This document shows, piece by piece, positions 33,814 through 41,841 of a DNA stretch of 64,000 nucleotides. The stretch covers positions 372,001-436,000 of the forward strand of contig NZ_NPFY01000011.1 of NCBI RefSeq assembly GCF_002259415.1, read 5' to 3'. The notes under the pieces were generated by a model, which made no database searches, was not told where the DNA came from, and worked only from the letters and a program-made list of their open reading frames with translations. The DNA comes from Rhodococcus sp. 14-2470-1b. GTDB taxonomy: Bacteria > Actinomycetota > Actinomycetes > Mycobacteriales > Mycobacteriaceae. Positions within the stretch are counted from its first letter, which is position 1; the number at the start of each line of letters is the position of its first letter. The position numbers were made by a program, and so were the translations under genes.

Positions 33814-33910
33814 ATACGCAACCCGAGGGCCTCCGGAGCGCCACGCGGAACAATTCGGCTCCCTTTCCGCGTTGCCACACAGGACTAGTTTGCCTAGATA
33901 AGGAGTCATC

Positions 33911-34852
33911 GTGGTCGCCATCGGAAATTCGAACCTCGACATCTTTCCCCTCGCTCTCGGCGGAAACACCTTCGGTTGGACGAGCGACGAAAAAGCATCG
34001 TTCGAGATCCTCGACGCGTTCACGGCAGGTGAAGGCAACTTCATCGACACCGCAGATTCCTATTCCGCTTTCGCCGACGGTAACTCGGGCGGTGAATCCG
34101 AGACGATCATCGGCAAGTGGACTGCCGCACGAGGCAACCGCGACGACGTCGTGATCGCCACGAAGGTGAGCCAGCACCCGGAGTTCAAGGGTCTGGCCCC
34201 GAAGAACATCGCCGCGGCCGCCGAGGCATCGCTGAAACGACTACAGAGCGATCACATCGACGTCTACTACGCCCACTACGACGACGAGAACACCCCGCTC
34301 GTCGAGTCACTCGCCGCGTTCGACCAACTCGTCAAGGACGGGAAGGTGCGGTACGTCGCCATCTCGAACTACTCGGCCGATCGCATCCGCGAATGGATGT
34401 CGCTCGCGGACGAGCACGATTTCGCCAAGCCGATCGCCCTGCAGCCGCACTACAACCTCGTCACGCGCCGTGAGTACGAGACCGAACTCGCTCAACTGGC
34501 CACGGACAACAACCTCGGTGTCTTCCCGTACTTCTCGCTCGCAGCCGGCTTCCTGACGGGCAAGTACCGCACCCGCGAGGACTTGGAGGGGCAGGCACGT
34601 GAGCAGCTCGCCACGGGATACTTCTCCGAGAAGGGCCTCGACGTCGTGACCGCACTGGACGAGATCGCCGACGCCCATGACGCGGAGATCTCCACCGTCG
34701 CACTCGCGTGGCTTCTCGCACAGCCGACGGTCACCGCGCCGATCGCCAGCGCCAGCAAGATCTCCCAGCTGCCCGCTCTGCTCGACGCCCTTCGTCTGTC
34801 GCTCGCCTCCGACGAGATCGCGCGGCTCACCGAGGTATCCGGACGAATCTGA
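33911..34852 (+). CDS. Aldo/keto reductase
   Basis: 313 aa NADPH-dependent TIM-barrel reductase of the YhdN/AKR11-12-like group. Catalytic tetrad visible: D in IDTADSYSAF, Y in the same motif, K in IATKVSQH, H in YYAHYDD. Cofactor-binding end PIASASKISQLPALLDAL. GTG start with AAGGAG eight bases upstream. Single gene by spacing. Confidence 0.92.
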   Translation: MVAIGNSNLDIFPLALGGNTFGWTSDEKASFEILDAFTAGEGNFIDTADSYSAFADGNSGGESETIIGKWTAARGNRDDVVIATKVSQHPEFKGLAPKNIAAAAEASLKRLQSDHIDVYYAHYDDENTPLVESLAAFDQLVKDGKVRYVAISNYSADRIREWMSLADEHDFAKPIALQPHYNLVTRREYETELAQLATDNNLGVFPYFSLAAGFLTGKYRTREDLEGQAREQLATGYFSEKGLDVVTALDEIADAHDAEISTVALAWLLAQPTVTAPIASASKISQLPALLDALRLSLASDEIARLTEVSGRI

Positions 34853-34872
34853 GCCGGCCGGGCCTTCGAACT

Positions 34873-34897
34873 GGTCACTCCTGCGGGCTCCGCTCCC
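34873..34897 (-). repeat. Dispersed intergenic repeat, copy D
   Basis: Minus strand GGGAGCGGAGCCCGCAGGAG then TGACC; 23 of 25 bases equal copy A at 8472. Lies 20 bases after the AKR stop. Confidence 0.7.
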
Positions 34898-34963
34898 GGC
34901 CTTCCCGATTACGTAACCTCTGCCACACCGGGAACTTTTCCGCAGAGTCGGGAACAACACGCC

Positions 34964-35006
34964 GGCATCGGTTGCTGACGCTTGGGTGACGCAAGCAACC
35001 GATGCC
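34964..35006 (+). promoter_or_regulatory. Long inverted repeat spanning the MFS start codon
   Basis: Perfect 13-bp arms GGCATCGGTTGCT (34964-34976) and AGCAACCGATGCC (34994-35006) around a 17-base centre that contains the GTG start at 34986. An inner GCTTG/CAAGC pair could form an alternative, smaller stem. It may be an operator or an mRNA hairpin that shields initiation. Confidence 0.6.
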
Positions 35007-36323
35007 GTGGCATCCACAGAACCGACCTCTGCCGAGCGCTTGAGAATCATTCTGGTGCTGGGAGCACTGATCGCACTCGGGCCGCTGACGATCGACATGT
35101 ACCTACCCGCCCTGCCGTCCATCGTCGACGACCTGAATTCTTCTGCGGCTGCAGTGCAGTTCACGCTCACCGGAACGCTGATCGGGCTAGCGCTCGGGCA
35201 GCTCGTCATCGGGCCGCTCTCCGACGTCGTCGGCCGACGCCTTCCCCTCATCGTCGGCACCGCGGTGCACATCGGCGCGTCGCTTCTGTGTGTCATCGCC
35301 CCGAACGTGGCCGTACTCGGACTCTTCCGTGGCCTGCAGGGACTGGGCGCGGCAGCGGCGGCCGTCGTCGCGATGGCCGTCGTTCGTGACCTCTTCACCG
35401 GTCGCGCGGCCGCGACGGTTCTGTCTCGTCTGATGCTGGTCATGGGAGTGGCGCCCGTGCTCGCACCGACGATCGGCGGCGGCATTCTCATCGTCGGAAC
35501 GTGGCGGTGGGTGTTCGCCGTCCTCGCCGTGCTCGGCGTCGCGCTGCTGATCCTCGCCGTCTTCTCCCTACGCGAGAGCCTGCCACCCGAGCGTCGTCGC
35601 AGTGGAGGCGTCATGCCCGTCGTACGCACCTACGGCGGTCTCGTCCGCGACGGACAGTTCGTCGTTCTCGTGCTCGTCGCAGCACTCGCGATGTCGGCCA
35701 TGTTCGCGTACATCGCAGGATCGTCCTTCGTCCTTCAGGACGAGTTCGGTCTCAGCGAACAGCAGTTCGCCATCGTGTTCGCACTCGGAGCGATTGCACT
35801 GATCGGCGCCTCGCAGTTGAACGTCGTGCTGCTCGGACACTTCACGCCCGTGCGCATCGTGATCAGCGCCCTCTCGGCGGCTGTCGTGGCAGCGCTGGTC
35901 ATGACCATCCTCGCGGTCGCCGGGGTCGGTGGAATCCTTGGGTTCCTCATTCCGCTGTGGTTCGTGCTCGGTGCTGTCGGCCTCGTCATGCCCAACGCGC
36001 CTGCCCTTGCCCTCTCACGGCACGGTGAGGCAGCAGGCACCGCCGCTGCACTGCTTGGAGCGGCACAGTTCGGGTCAGGCGCGATCATCGCTCCCGTCGT
36101 GGGTGCGCTCGGCAACGACAACGTGGCAGTATCGCTGACGATGGTTGCCGTGTCGGCGATCGCTCTGCTGGCCCTGATCGGCGTGACGATCACCTCGGCG
36201 CGACAGTCCGGACGGCAGCCTGCACAGAATCCGAAGGCAAGTCGAACGATCCATGCGAGCGAGAACTCGGCGGCCGCGACGGCTCCGAGAAAAACCGCGG
36301 AAGCATCTACCAGCGAGGTGTGA
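34986..36323 (+). CDS. MFS multidrug efflux transporter, Bcr/CflA family
   Basis: 445 aa, 12 membrane helices, proton-driven exporter. First helix LRIILVLGALIALGPLTIDM with the family motif MYLPALPSI; loop 2-3 motif GPLSDVVGRRLPL; helix 4-5 motif C GVAPVLAPTIGG. Long polar C-terminal tail rich in Ala/Ser. GTG 34986 lies in the loop of a 13-bp inverted repeat and lacks a clear ribosome site; GTG 35007 (seven codons in) is possible. Followed seven bases later by the DUF309 gene. Confidence 0.9.
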   Translation: MTQATDAVASTEPTSAERLRIILVLGALIALGPLTIDMYLPALPSIVDDLNSSAAAVQFTLTGTLIGLALGQLVIGPLSDVVGRRLPLIVGTAVHIGASLLCVIAPNVAVLGLFRGLQGLGAAAAAVVAMAVVRDLFTGRAAATVLSRLMLVMGVAPVLAPTIGGGILIVGTWRWVFAVLAVLGVALLILAVFSLRESLPPERRRSGGVMPVVRTYGGLVRDGQFVVLVLVAALAMSAMFAYIAGSSFVLQDEFGLSEQQFAIVFALGAIALIGASQLNVVLLGHFTPVRIVISALSAAVVAALVMTILAVAGVGGILGFLIPLWFVLGAVGLVMPNAPALALSRHGEAAGTAAALLGAAQFGSGAIIAPVVGALGNDNVAVSLTMVAVSAIALLALIGVTITSARQSGRQPAQNPKASRTIHASENSAAATAPRKTAEASTSEV

Positions 36324-36330
36324 GACAAGA

Positions 36331-36801
36331 GTGCCGGACCGTGAACGCGACGCCACCGGCAAACCGCTCAACGGGCGCCCCCGTGACGGCCTGGGAAGGC
36401 CGCTCGCGCGGGGCGCCGTCGGCGTCGAACGCATTCCCGACGATCTGAGGTTGCCTCCCGACGAGGCCATCACGCGAGCGCAGGAGCTGCTCGACGCGTC
36501 GATGCCGTTCCACGCGCACGAAATCCTCGAAGGCACGTGGAAGGACTCGCCCGAGCCGGAACGCAGGCTCTGGCAGGGCCTCGCCCAGCTCGCCGTCGGG
36601 TTGACGCACGTTCTCCGCGGCAACGTCGTCGGCGCGAGGTCCCTGCTGAGACAGGGGCACGACCGGATCCGCGACTACGAACTCGACCCACCTCACGGTC
36701 TCGACATCTCCGGGCTGCTGAGCTGGTCGGAAGGCCTACTCGACCAGCTCGACGCCGGCGCACTTCCTCCCGCGCCGACCGTTCCTCGTCTGCTTTCCTG
36801 A
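36331..36801 (+). CDS. DUF309 domain protein
   Basis: 156 aa helical protein with the DUF309 signature HAHEILEGTWKDSPEPERRL then WQGLAQLAVGLTHVLRGN. Function unknown in the family. The N-terminal 45 residues are basic and Gly/Pro-rich. GTG start seven bases after the MFS stop, so likely cotranscribed. Confidence 0.82.
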   Translation: MPDRERDATGKPLNGRPRDGLGRPLARGAVGVERIPDDLRLPPDEAITRAQELLDASMPFHAHEILEGTWKDSPEPERRLWQGLAQLAVGLTHVLRGNVVGARSLLRQGHDRIRDYELDPPHGLDISGLLSWSEGLLDQLDAGALPPAPTVPRLLS

Positions 36802-36847
36802 TCCCTCGTTTGGCGATCCCCGGTGCTTTGGCTACAGTGGCGCAAGG

Positions 36848-36866
36848 TTAGGTAAGGCTTGCGACA
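36848..36866 (+). promoter_or_regulatory. IdeR/DtxR-type iron box
   Basis: TTAGGTAAGGCTTGCGACA: 11 of the first 12 positions match the left part of the consensus TTAGGTTAGGCTAACCTAA; 13 of 19 overall. It shares the core AGGTAAGGCT with the box at 14394. It lies 30 bp before the ATG of the condensation-like gene, the same distance as the other box. Confidence 0.6.
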
Positions 36867-36896
36867 GTAAGACGAAAACTTCGAGGTGGTGTCGGC

Positions 36897-37550
36897 ATGC
36901 TCGGGCAATCTGCAGTGGAGGCCCCGTACTGGGTCGCTGTCCTCACGCCCGAGGAGCGCACCTTCGGCAGCAGGCGTACCGACGAACGAATCGACACCGT
37001 CTCCTCCTCCGTCGTCACCGAAACCCACACTCAGTGGGCCGCACCGGAGCACCCGACGTCCGAGACGCTTTTGTCCGTCCTCGCCGCCACCGTCGGCGCG
37101 TGGCAGAGCGACCGGTGCCGGTGCTCCTTTTCCGGAGTTCTCGTGGATCTTCCGTGCAGCACAGTGGAGCAGGATTCTGCCCGGTACCCGGTTCGGCTGC
37201 CGGTGACCGGTGCGCCGGGCACGATTCTCACCGAAGTTCGACGCCGCATCGCCGCCGTCCCGGACGGCGGCGAGGGTTACGTCACCGCCAGGCGTGCACC
37301 CGCCCTCGCCCGCAAGCACGGCGCGCAGATCGCGTTCTCGTTCGAGCCCGACGCCGCAGCGATCGCCGCGCCCGGTGACGACGAACCCCTCCGTCACAAC
37401 CTCTCGGTCACGTGCAGTGTGTCCGAACTCGACGGAGTAGTCATGGTCGACGCCGAGTTTCGATGGAACAGCCGAGTTTTCACTCGCGCCGACGTCGACG
37501 ATTTCGAGCGGTTCTGGGAAAAGACCGTCTCGGCATTCGTTCGGACCTGA
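36897..37550 (+). CDS. Stand-alone NRPS condensation/epimerisation-like fragment
   Basis: 217 aa corresponding to the C-terminal half of an NRPS condensation or epimerisation domain: ETLLSVLAATVGAWQSDRC, YPVRLPVTGAPGTILTEVRR, VPDGGEGYVTAR and QIAFSFEPD match the VPxxGxGYG-LRY and ISFNY blocks of those domains. The N-terminal half with the catalytic HHxxxDG is absent, so it cannot condense peptides by the known mechanism. The frame is intact, with GAGGTGGTG before the ATG and an iron box upstream, which suggests use rather than decay, perhaps as an accessory to siderophore assembly. That role is inference. Convergent with nfo, four bases apart. Confidence 0.65.
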   Translation: MLGQSAVEAPYWVAVLTPEERTFGSRRTDERIDTVSSSVVTETHTQWAAPEHPTSETLLSVLAATVGAWQSDRCRCSFSGVLVDLPCSTVEQDSARYPVRLPVTGAPGTILTEVRRRIAAVPDGGEGYVTARRAPALARKHGAQIAFSFEPDAAAIAAPGDDEPLRHNLSVTCSVSELDGVVMVDAEFRWNSRVFTRADVDDFERFWEKTVSAFVRT

Positions 37551-37554
37551 AACC

Positions 37555-38319
37555 TCAGAGCGACTTCAGGTACTGCACGTCCGCCGCGAGACCTTCTGCG
37601 GGAGTCTCCAGAATCACCGGTGCACCCGACGCCTCCGCGACTGCAACCAGGACATCCGCGTCGATGGTTCCGTCGGCGAGATTTGCATGCCGGTCGCGAG
37701 CGGAATCGAACTCGTCGCGTGAATTGTTCAAGTGCACCAGGTCGATTCGTCCGGTGATGGCCTTGATCCGATCGACCACACCGACCAATTCCTCCCCACC
37801 CGCCCATGCATGGCACGTGTCGAGGCAGAAGCCTGCACCGAATTCGCCGACGGCATCCCACAGCCGCGCGATGTCGTCGAAGTGCCTGGCCATCGCGAAG
37901 TCCCCGCCTGCGGTGTTCTCGATGAAGATCGGCACCGCGAAACCGCCGTCGTCGGCCTGACGCTCGAAAAGCTTGCGCCAGTTCTCGAACCCCTTGGCGG
38001 TGTCCTCACCGTCGCGGACGTGTCCGCCGTGGACGACCAATCCGATGGCACCGATGTCGGCCGCAGCGGACGCCTGCTCGATCACCGCTTTACGCGACGG
38101 AATGCGGATCCGGTTGTTCAGGCTCGCGACGTTGAGAACGTACGAACTGTGTACGACGACGTCGACGTCACTCGCCTTCAATTCCTCACCCTGCGGATGC
38201 GGTGTCAGCTTGTTCCACTTCTGCGGGTCGGTCAGAAACATCTGAACGAAATCGACCCCGAGGCTTGCCGCAGAACCGAGCGGGTCGGCACTGTCGCGAA
38301 CGTGTGCTCCGATGCGCAT
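37555..38319 (-). CDS. nfo: Deoxyribonuclease IV (endonuclease IV)
   Basis: 254 aa AP endonuclease with a trinuclear zinc site, for base excision repair. Close in length to mycobacterial End. Metal-binding motifs: VVHSSYVLNVAS, VVHGGHV, IFIENTAGGDF, FCLDTCHAWAGG, VHLNNSRDEFDSARDRHANL and VILETPAEG. Starts at ATG 38319 (MRIGAHV). Actinobacterial-type, shorter than E. coli Nfo. Confidence 0.93.
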   Translation of the reverse strand: MRIGAHVRDSADPLGSAASLGVDFVQMFLTDPQKWNKLTPHPQGEELKASDVDVVVHSSYVLNVASLNNRIRIPSRKAVIEQASAAADIGAIGLVVHGGHVRDGEDTAKGFENWRKLFERQADDGGFAVPIFIENTAGGDFAMARHFDDIARLWDAVGEFGAGFCLDTCHAWAGGEELVGVVDRIKAITGRIDLVHLNNSRDEFDSARDRHANLADGTIDADVLVAVAEASGAPVILETPAEGLAADVQYLKSL

Positions 38320-38390
38320 CTCTCCATACTAGGGGCGGATGGGTGGTCTCCCCGATATGGAAATGCAGAAAACACTGAAACACTGATGCC

Positions 38391-39155
38391 ATGACTGACA
38401 CCGGCCTCTCAGCTCGTTCCGCAGGTTCAGCGCCTGCCGCCCGGGCGAGTGCCCTCACCAAGACCTACGGTTCCGGCGACACTCAGGTCCACGCGCTGCG
38501 GGACGTGACGGTGGAGTTCGCCCGCGGCGAGTTCACGGCGATCATGGGCCCGTCGGGGTCGGGCAAGTCGACGCTGATGCACTGCCTCGCAGGTCTCGAC
38601 ACGGCCACCTCGGGAACGGTCACGATCGGTGACACCGAGCTGACGAATCTCGACGACAAGCAGATGACCGGACTGCGCAGGGACAGAATCGGTTTCGTGT
38701 TCCAGTCATTCAACCTCGTGCCCACGCTGACGGCGTTGGAGAACATCACGTTGCCGCTGGACATCGCGGGGCGCAAGGCCGACCCGCAGTGGCTCGACAC
38801 CGTCGTCGACCGACTCGGCCTACGTGACCGTCTCGGCCACCGGCCGAGCGAACTGTCCGGTGGCCAGCAGCAGCGCGTCGCGTGCGCACGTGCGCTCGCC
38901 GGCCGACCCGACATCGTCTTCGGCGACGAGCCGACCGGCAACCTCGATTCCCGGTCGTCCGGTGAGGTGCTGAGCATCCTCCGCGCTGCCGCCGACGAGT
39001 TCGATCAGACCGTCGTGATCGTCACACACGATCCCCGCGCCGCCAGTTACGCAGACCGCGTCGTGTTCCTCGCCGACGGTTCGGTCATCGACCACCTCGC
39101 GAACCCGACTGCCGAGAACGTACTCGACCGCATGAAGCGTCTGGAAACGGCCTGA
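38391..39155 (+). CDS. ABC transporter ATPase, MacB/LolD type
   Basis: 254 aa nucleotide-binding protein: Walker A GPSGSGKST, Q-loop FVFQSFNLVPTLTALEN, signature LSGGQQQRVACARAL, Walker B DIVFGDEPTGNLDS, H-loop VTHD. Works with the FtsX-like permease two bases downstream, usually in mechanotransmission for lipoprotein, peptide or cell-wall processes, not classical transport. Residues 7-14 (ARSAGSAP) are encoded by a copy of the dispersed repeat that has entered the coding region. Confidence 0.92.
   Translation: MTDTGLSARSAGSAPAARASALTKTYGSGDTQVHALRDVTVEFARGEFTAIMGPSGSGKSTLMHCLAGLDTATSGTVTIGDTELTNLDDKQMTGLRRDRIGFVFQSFNLVPTLTALENITLPLDIAGRKADPQWLDTVVDRLGLRDRLGHRPSELSGGQQQRVACARALAGRPDIVFGDEPTGNLDSRSSGEVLSILRAAADEFDQTVVIVTHDPRAASYADRVVFLADGSVIDHLANPTAENVLDRMKRLETA
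38412..38434 (-). repeat. Dispersed repeat copy E, inside the ABC ATPase N-terminus
   Basis: GCTCGTTCCGCAGGTTCAGC then GCC on the plus strand, 18 of 23 positions equal to the complement of array copy 2. It encodes the non-conserved N-terminal tail of the ATPase. Confidence 0.5.
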
Positions 39156-39157
39156 CC

Positions 39158-41683
39158 ATGCCTGCGACCAACCCCATGCGCAAGGTCTCACTGCGCAATC
39201 TCGCCGCCCACAAGGTCAGACTCGCACTGACCGTCCTGTCCGTCGTGCTCGGAACCGCCTTCGTTGCAGGCTCTTTCGTGTTCACCGACACGCTGCAACG
39301 AACGTTCTCCTCGATCTTCTCCGACACCGCCCAGGGCGCCGACGTCCGCGTCAGCGCCGAGGACGCACGCTCGAGCGGCGTCCCTGTCTCCGCGGCCGAC
39401 GTCATCTCGTCCCTGCCCGACGTTCGTGCGGTCGCACCGTATGTCGGAGGTCAGATCGTCGTACTCGATTCCTCGGGCGCTGCCGTGCAGACCGGTGGCG
39501 CGCCGACGATCGGCGAGGCGTACCTACCGCCCGATCGACGACTCGGCGAGGACGCTGTGTTCGTCGCAGGTTCGGCGCCCACGGCACCGGGCGACATCAT
39601 CATCAACGAGGGCGGCGCCACGCGATCCGGGCTCGGCGTGGGGGACACCACTCAGGTCCTCGTGCCGTCGAAGGGCACCGTCGACGTCACCGTGACCGGT
39701 ATCTACGACACCGCCGCCGAATCCGGCGGGTACATCGGCATCCAGTTCACCGAGGGCCAGGCCGACGAACTGTTCTCCGACGGCGAGCACGTGCAGTACT
39801 ACGACATCGCCGGAACCGGCGCGTCGCAGACGGAGCTCAGGGACGAGATCGCCGCCGCGCTGCCCGACTTGAAGGTGCAGACCGCGGACGACGTCCGGGA
39901 CGAAGCACAGGCCGAGATCGAACAAGCCCTGTCCTTCGTGAACTACTTCCTGCTCGCATTCGGCGCGATCGCGTTGCTCGTGGGCACGTTCATCATCTAC
40001 AACACCTTCTCGATGATCGTCGCCCAGCGCGTTCGCGAACTCGCCCTGCTCCGCGCGATCGGTGCCAGCCGCGGCCAGGTAAGCCGCTCCGTGGTGCTGG
40101 AGGCACTCGTCGTCGGCGTCATCGGCAGCGCACTCGGCTTCGCGGGCGGCATCGGTCTCGCCTACGGCCTACGCGCACTACTCAACGCCTTCGACCTCGG
40201 ATTGCCCTCGGGCGCACTGGCACTCGAACCTCGAACCGTCGTCGTCGCCTTCGCCGTCGGCATCGTCGTCACCGTGCTCAGCGCATACGCACCCGCACGT
40301 CGTGCCGCCAAGGTCCCTCCAATCGCCGCGATGCGCGAGGAGTTCGCCTCCGCGGGTGACAGTCTGCGCATGCGCACCTGGATCGGCGTCGTGATCGGCG
40401 CGATCGGCGCCGCTGCCGTCGTCATCGGAGCACAATCCACCGGCGGCGCTGCCGCAGCGACCGTCGGCGCAGGTGCCGTGGCCGTGATCGTCGCCGTCGC
40501 GCTGGCGGCACCGTCGCTGTCCCGGCCCGTCGTCGGCGCCCTCGGTTCGGTTCTGACGCGGCCGTTCGGCCCGATCGGACGCCTGGCCCGCACCAACTCG
40601 GTTCGCAATCCCCGACGCACCGCTGCCACTGCCTTTGCGCTCATGCTAGGGCTGATGCTGGTCTCGGTCATCGGCGTTCTCGGATCCACCGCCAAAGCAA
40701 GCGTCGACGCCCTGGTCGACAACGGGATCGAAGCCGATTACATCTTCAGCGGCCCACCGTCGATCGGAATTCCGACGGGCGCCGCCGCAGCCGCACGGGA
40801 GGTGAACGGGGTCGATCGTGTCGCCGTACTTCACCCGGTGTCGGTGGACATCGACGACGAGCCCGCCTTCGGCGTCGCACTCGAAGGGAGCCCGGAAGGA
40901 TTGTTCGACAGCGTCGTCGTCGCCGGGCCGCCGGAGCTGCAAGGAGACAGCATCGCTGTGTCGTCCTCCGCGTCGCGCGACGAGGGGTGGGCGCTCGGCT
41001 CGGTCGTGAACATGACGTCGGTCGACGGGCAGCAGGTTCCGGTCACGGTCACCTCCGTCTACGAGGACAACCCGCTGGTAGGGCAGTGGATGATCTCGAA
41101 CGATGTCTACCAGAAGGTGACTCCGAGCATCGTCCGGTCGGACATCGTCGTGCTCGTCGGCGCCGCTCCGGGAACCGACCTGAACGTGCTCAGGACCGAC
41201 CTGGAAGCCGCCACCAAGCCGTTCGTCGTCGTTCAAGTCCAGGATCGCGACGAATTCAAGGGGTCGCAGGGCCAGCAGATCGACACATTGCTTGCCGTCC
41301 TCTACGGGCTGCTCGCGCTCGCCGTCGTCATCTCCGTGCTGGGAATCGTCAACACTCTCGCTCTGTCGGTCGTCGAACGGCGCCGTGAAATCGGAATGCT
41401 CCGGGCCGTCGGCATGCAGCGCCCCCAGGTCAGGCGCACGATCTATCTGGAGTCACTGCTCATCGCGCTCTTCGGTGCCATCGTCGGCCTCGGCCTCGGC
41501 GTGGCTTTCGGATGGGGATTCGTCAGAACTCTGCGCGACGAGGGGCTCGGTCTCCTGACCGTTCCGTGGGGCCAGATTGTGGCCATGCTGTTCGGCTCGG
41601 CCGTCGTCGGAGTCCTCGCGGCACTCTGGCCCGCGGTGCGCGCCGCCCGCACCCGACCGCTGGAGGCAATCACGGAACCATGA
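39158..41683 (+). CDS. FtsX-like ABC permease (MacB-type, two repeats)
   Basis: 841 aa membrane protein. N-terminal helix (VRLALTVLSVVLGTAFVAGS), large extracytoplasmic MacB_PCD-like domain (about 45-260), FtsX domain (helices about 265-400), a linker with two helices (about 405-455), then a second set beginning RLARTNSVRNPRRTAATAFA and a second FtsX domain at the C-terminus (about 710-835). Ten helices in all. Pairs with the ATPase two bases upstream. Substrate not deducible; related actinobacterial systems respond to cell-envelope stress. Confidence 0.9.
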   Translation: MPATNPMRKVSLRNLAAHKVRLALTVLSVVLGTAFVAGSFVFTDTLQRTFSSIFSDTAQGADVRVSAEDARSSGVPVSAADVISSLPDVRAVAPYVGGQIVVLDSSGAAVQTGGAPTIGEAYLPPDRRLGEDAVFVAGSAPTAPGDIIINEGGATRSGLGVGDTTQVLVPSKGTVDVTVTGIYDTAAESGGYIGIQFTEGQADELFSDGEHVQYYDIAGTGASQTELRDEIAAALPDLKVQTADDVRDEAQAEIEQALSFVNYFLLAFGAIALLVGTFIIYNTFSMIVAQRVRELALLRAIGASRGQVSRSVVLEALVVGVIGSALGFAGGIGLAYGLRALLNAFDLGLPSGALALEPRTVVVAFAVGIVVTVLSAYAPARRAAKVPPIAAMREEFASAGDSLRMRTWIGVVIGAIGAAAVVIGAQSTGGAAAATVGAGAVAVIVAVALAAPSLSRPVVGALGSVLTRPFGPIGRLARTNSVRNPRRTAATAFALMLGLMLVSVIGVLGSTAKASVDALVDNGIEADYIFSGPPSIGIPTGAAAAAREVNGVDRVAVLHPVSVDIDDEPAFGVALEGSPEGLFDSVVVAGPPELQGDSIAVSSSASRDEGWALGSVVNMTSVDGQQVPVTVTSVYEDNPLVGQWMISNDVYQKVTPSIVRSDIVVLVGAAPGTDLNVLRTDLEAATKPFVVVQVQDRDEFKGSQGQQIDTLLAVLYGLLALAVVISVLGIVNTLALSVVERRREIGMLRAVGMQRPQVRRTIYLESLLIALFGAIVGLGLGVAFGWGFVRTLRDEGLGLLTVPWGQIVAMLFGSAVVGVLAALWPAVRAARTRPLEAITEP

Positions 41684-41841
41684 GTCGGGTCGTGGCGGCC
41701 TCGTCGGTCGATCGAACGAAGAAGTTGCAGCCAAAAGGACCGCAGGGTTACCTTGTATGGAGTAAAACAGACTTTACGATTGTTTTCGGGTCGGTTTCCC
41801 GGTAGAGCGATCGCAAAGGACGCCGCACTCGAGGAGCAACC

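Noticed and set aside
33836-33857. Possible further copy of the dispersed repeat after the glycosylase gene
   Set aside because: Only the ends match and a 3-base gap is needed; too weak to list.
41740-41841. A/T-rich region before the A-PCP-TE gene tested for an iron box
   Set aside because: GGTTACCTTG gives too few matches to the IdeR consensus; only a promoter can be suspected.
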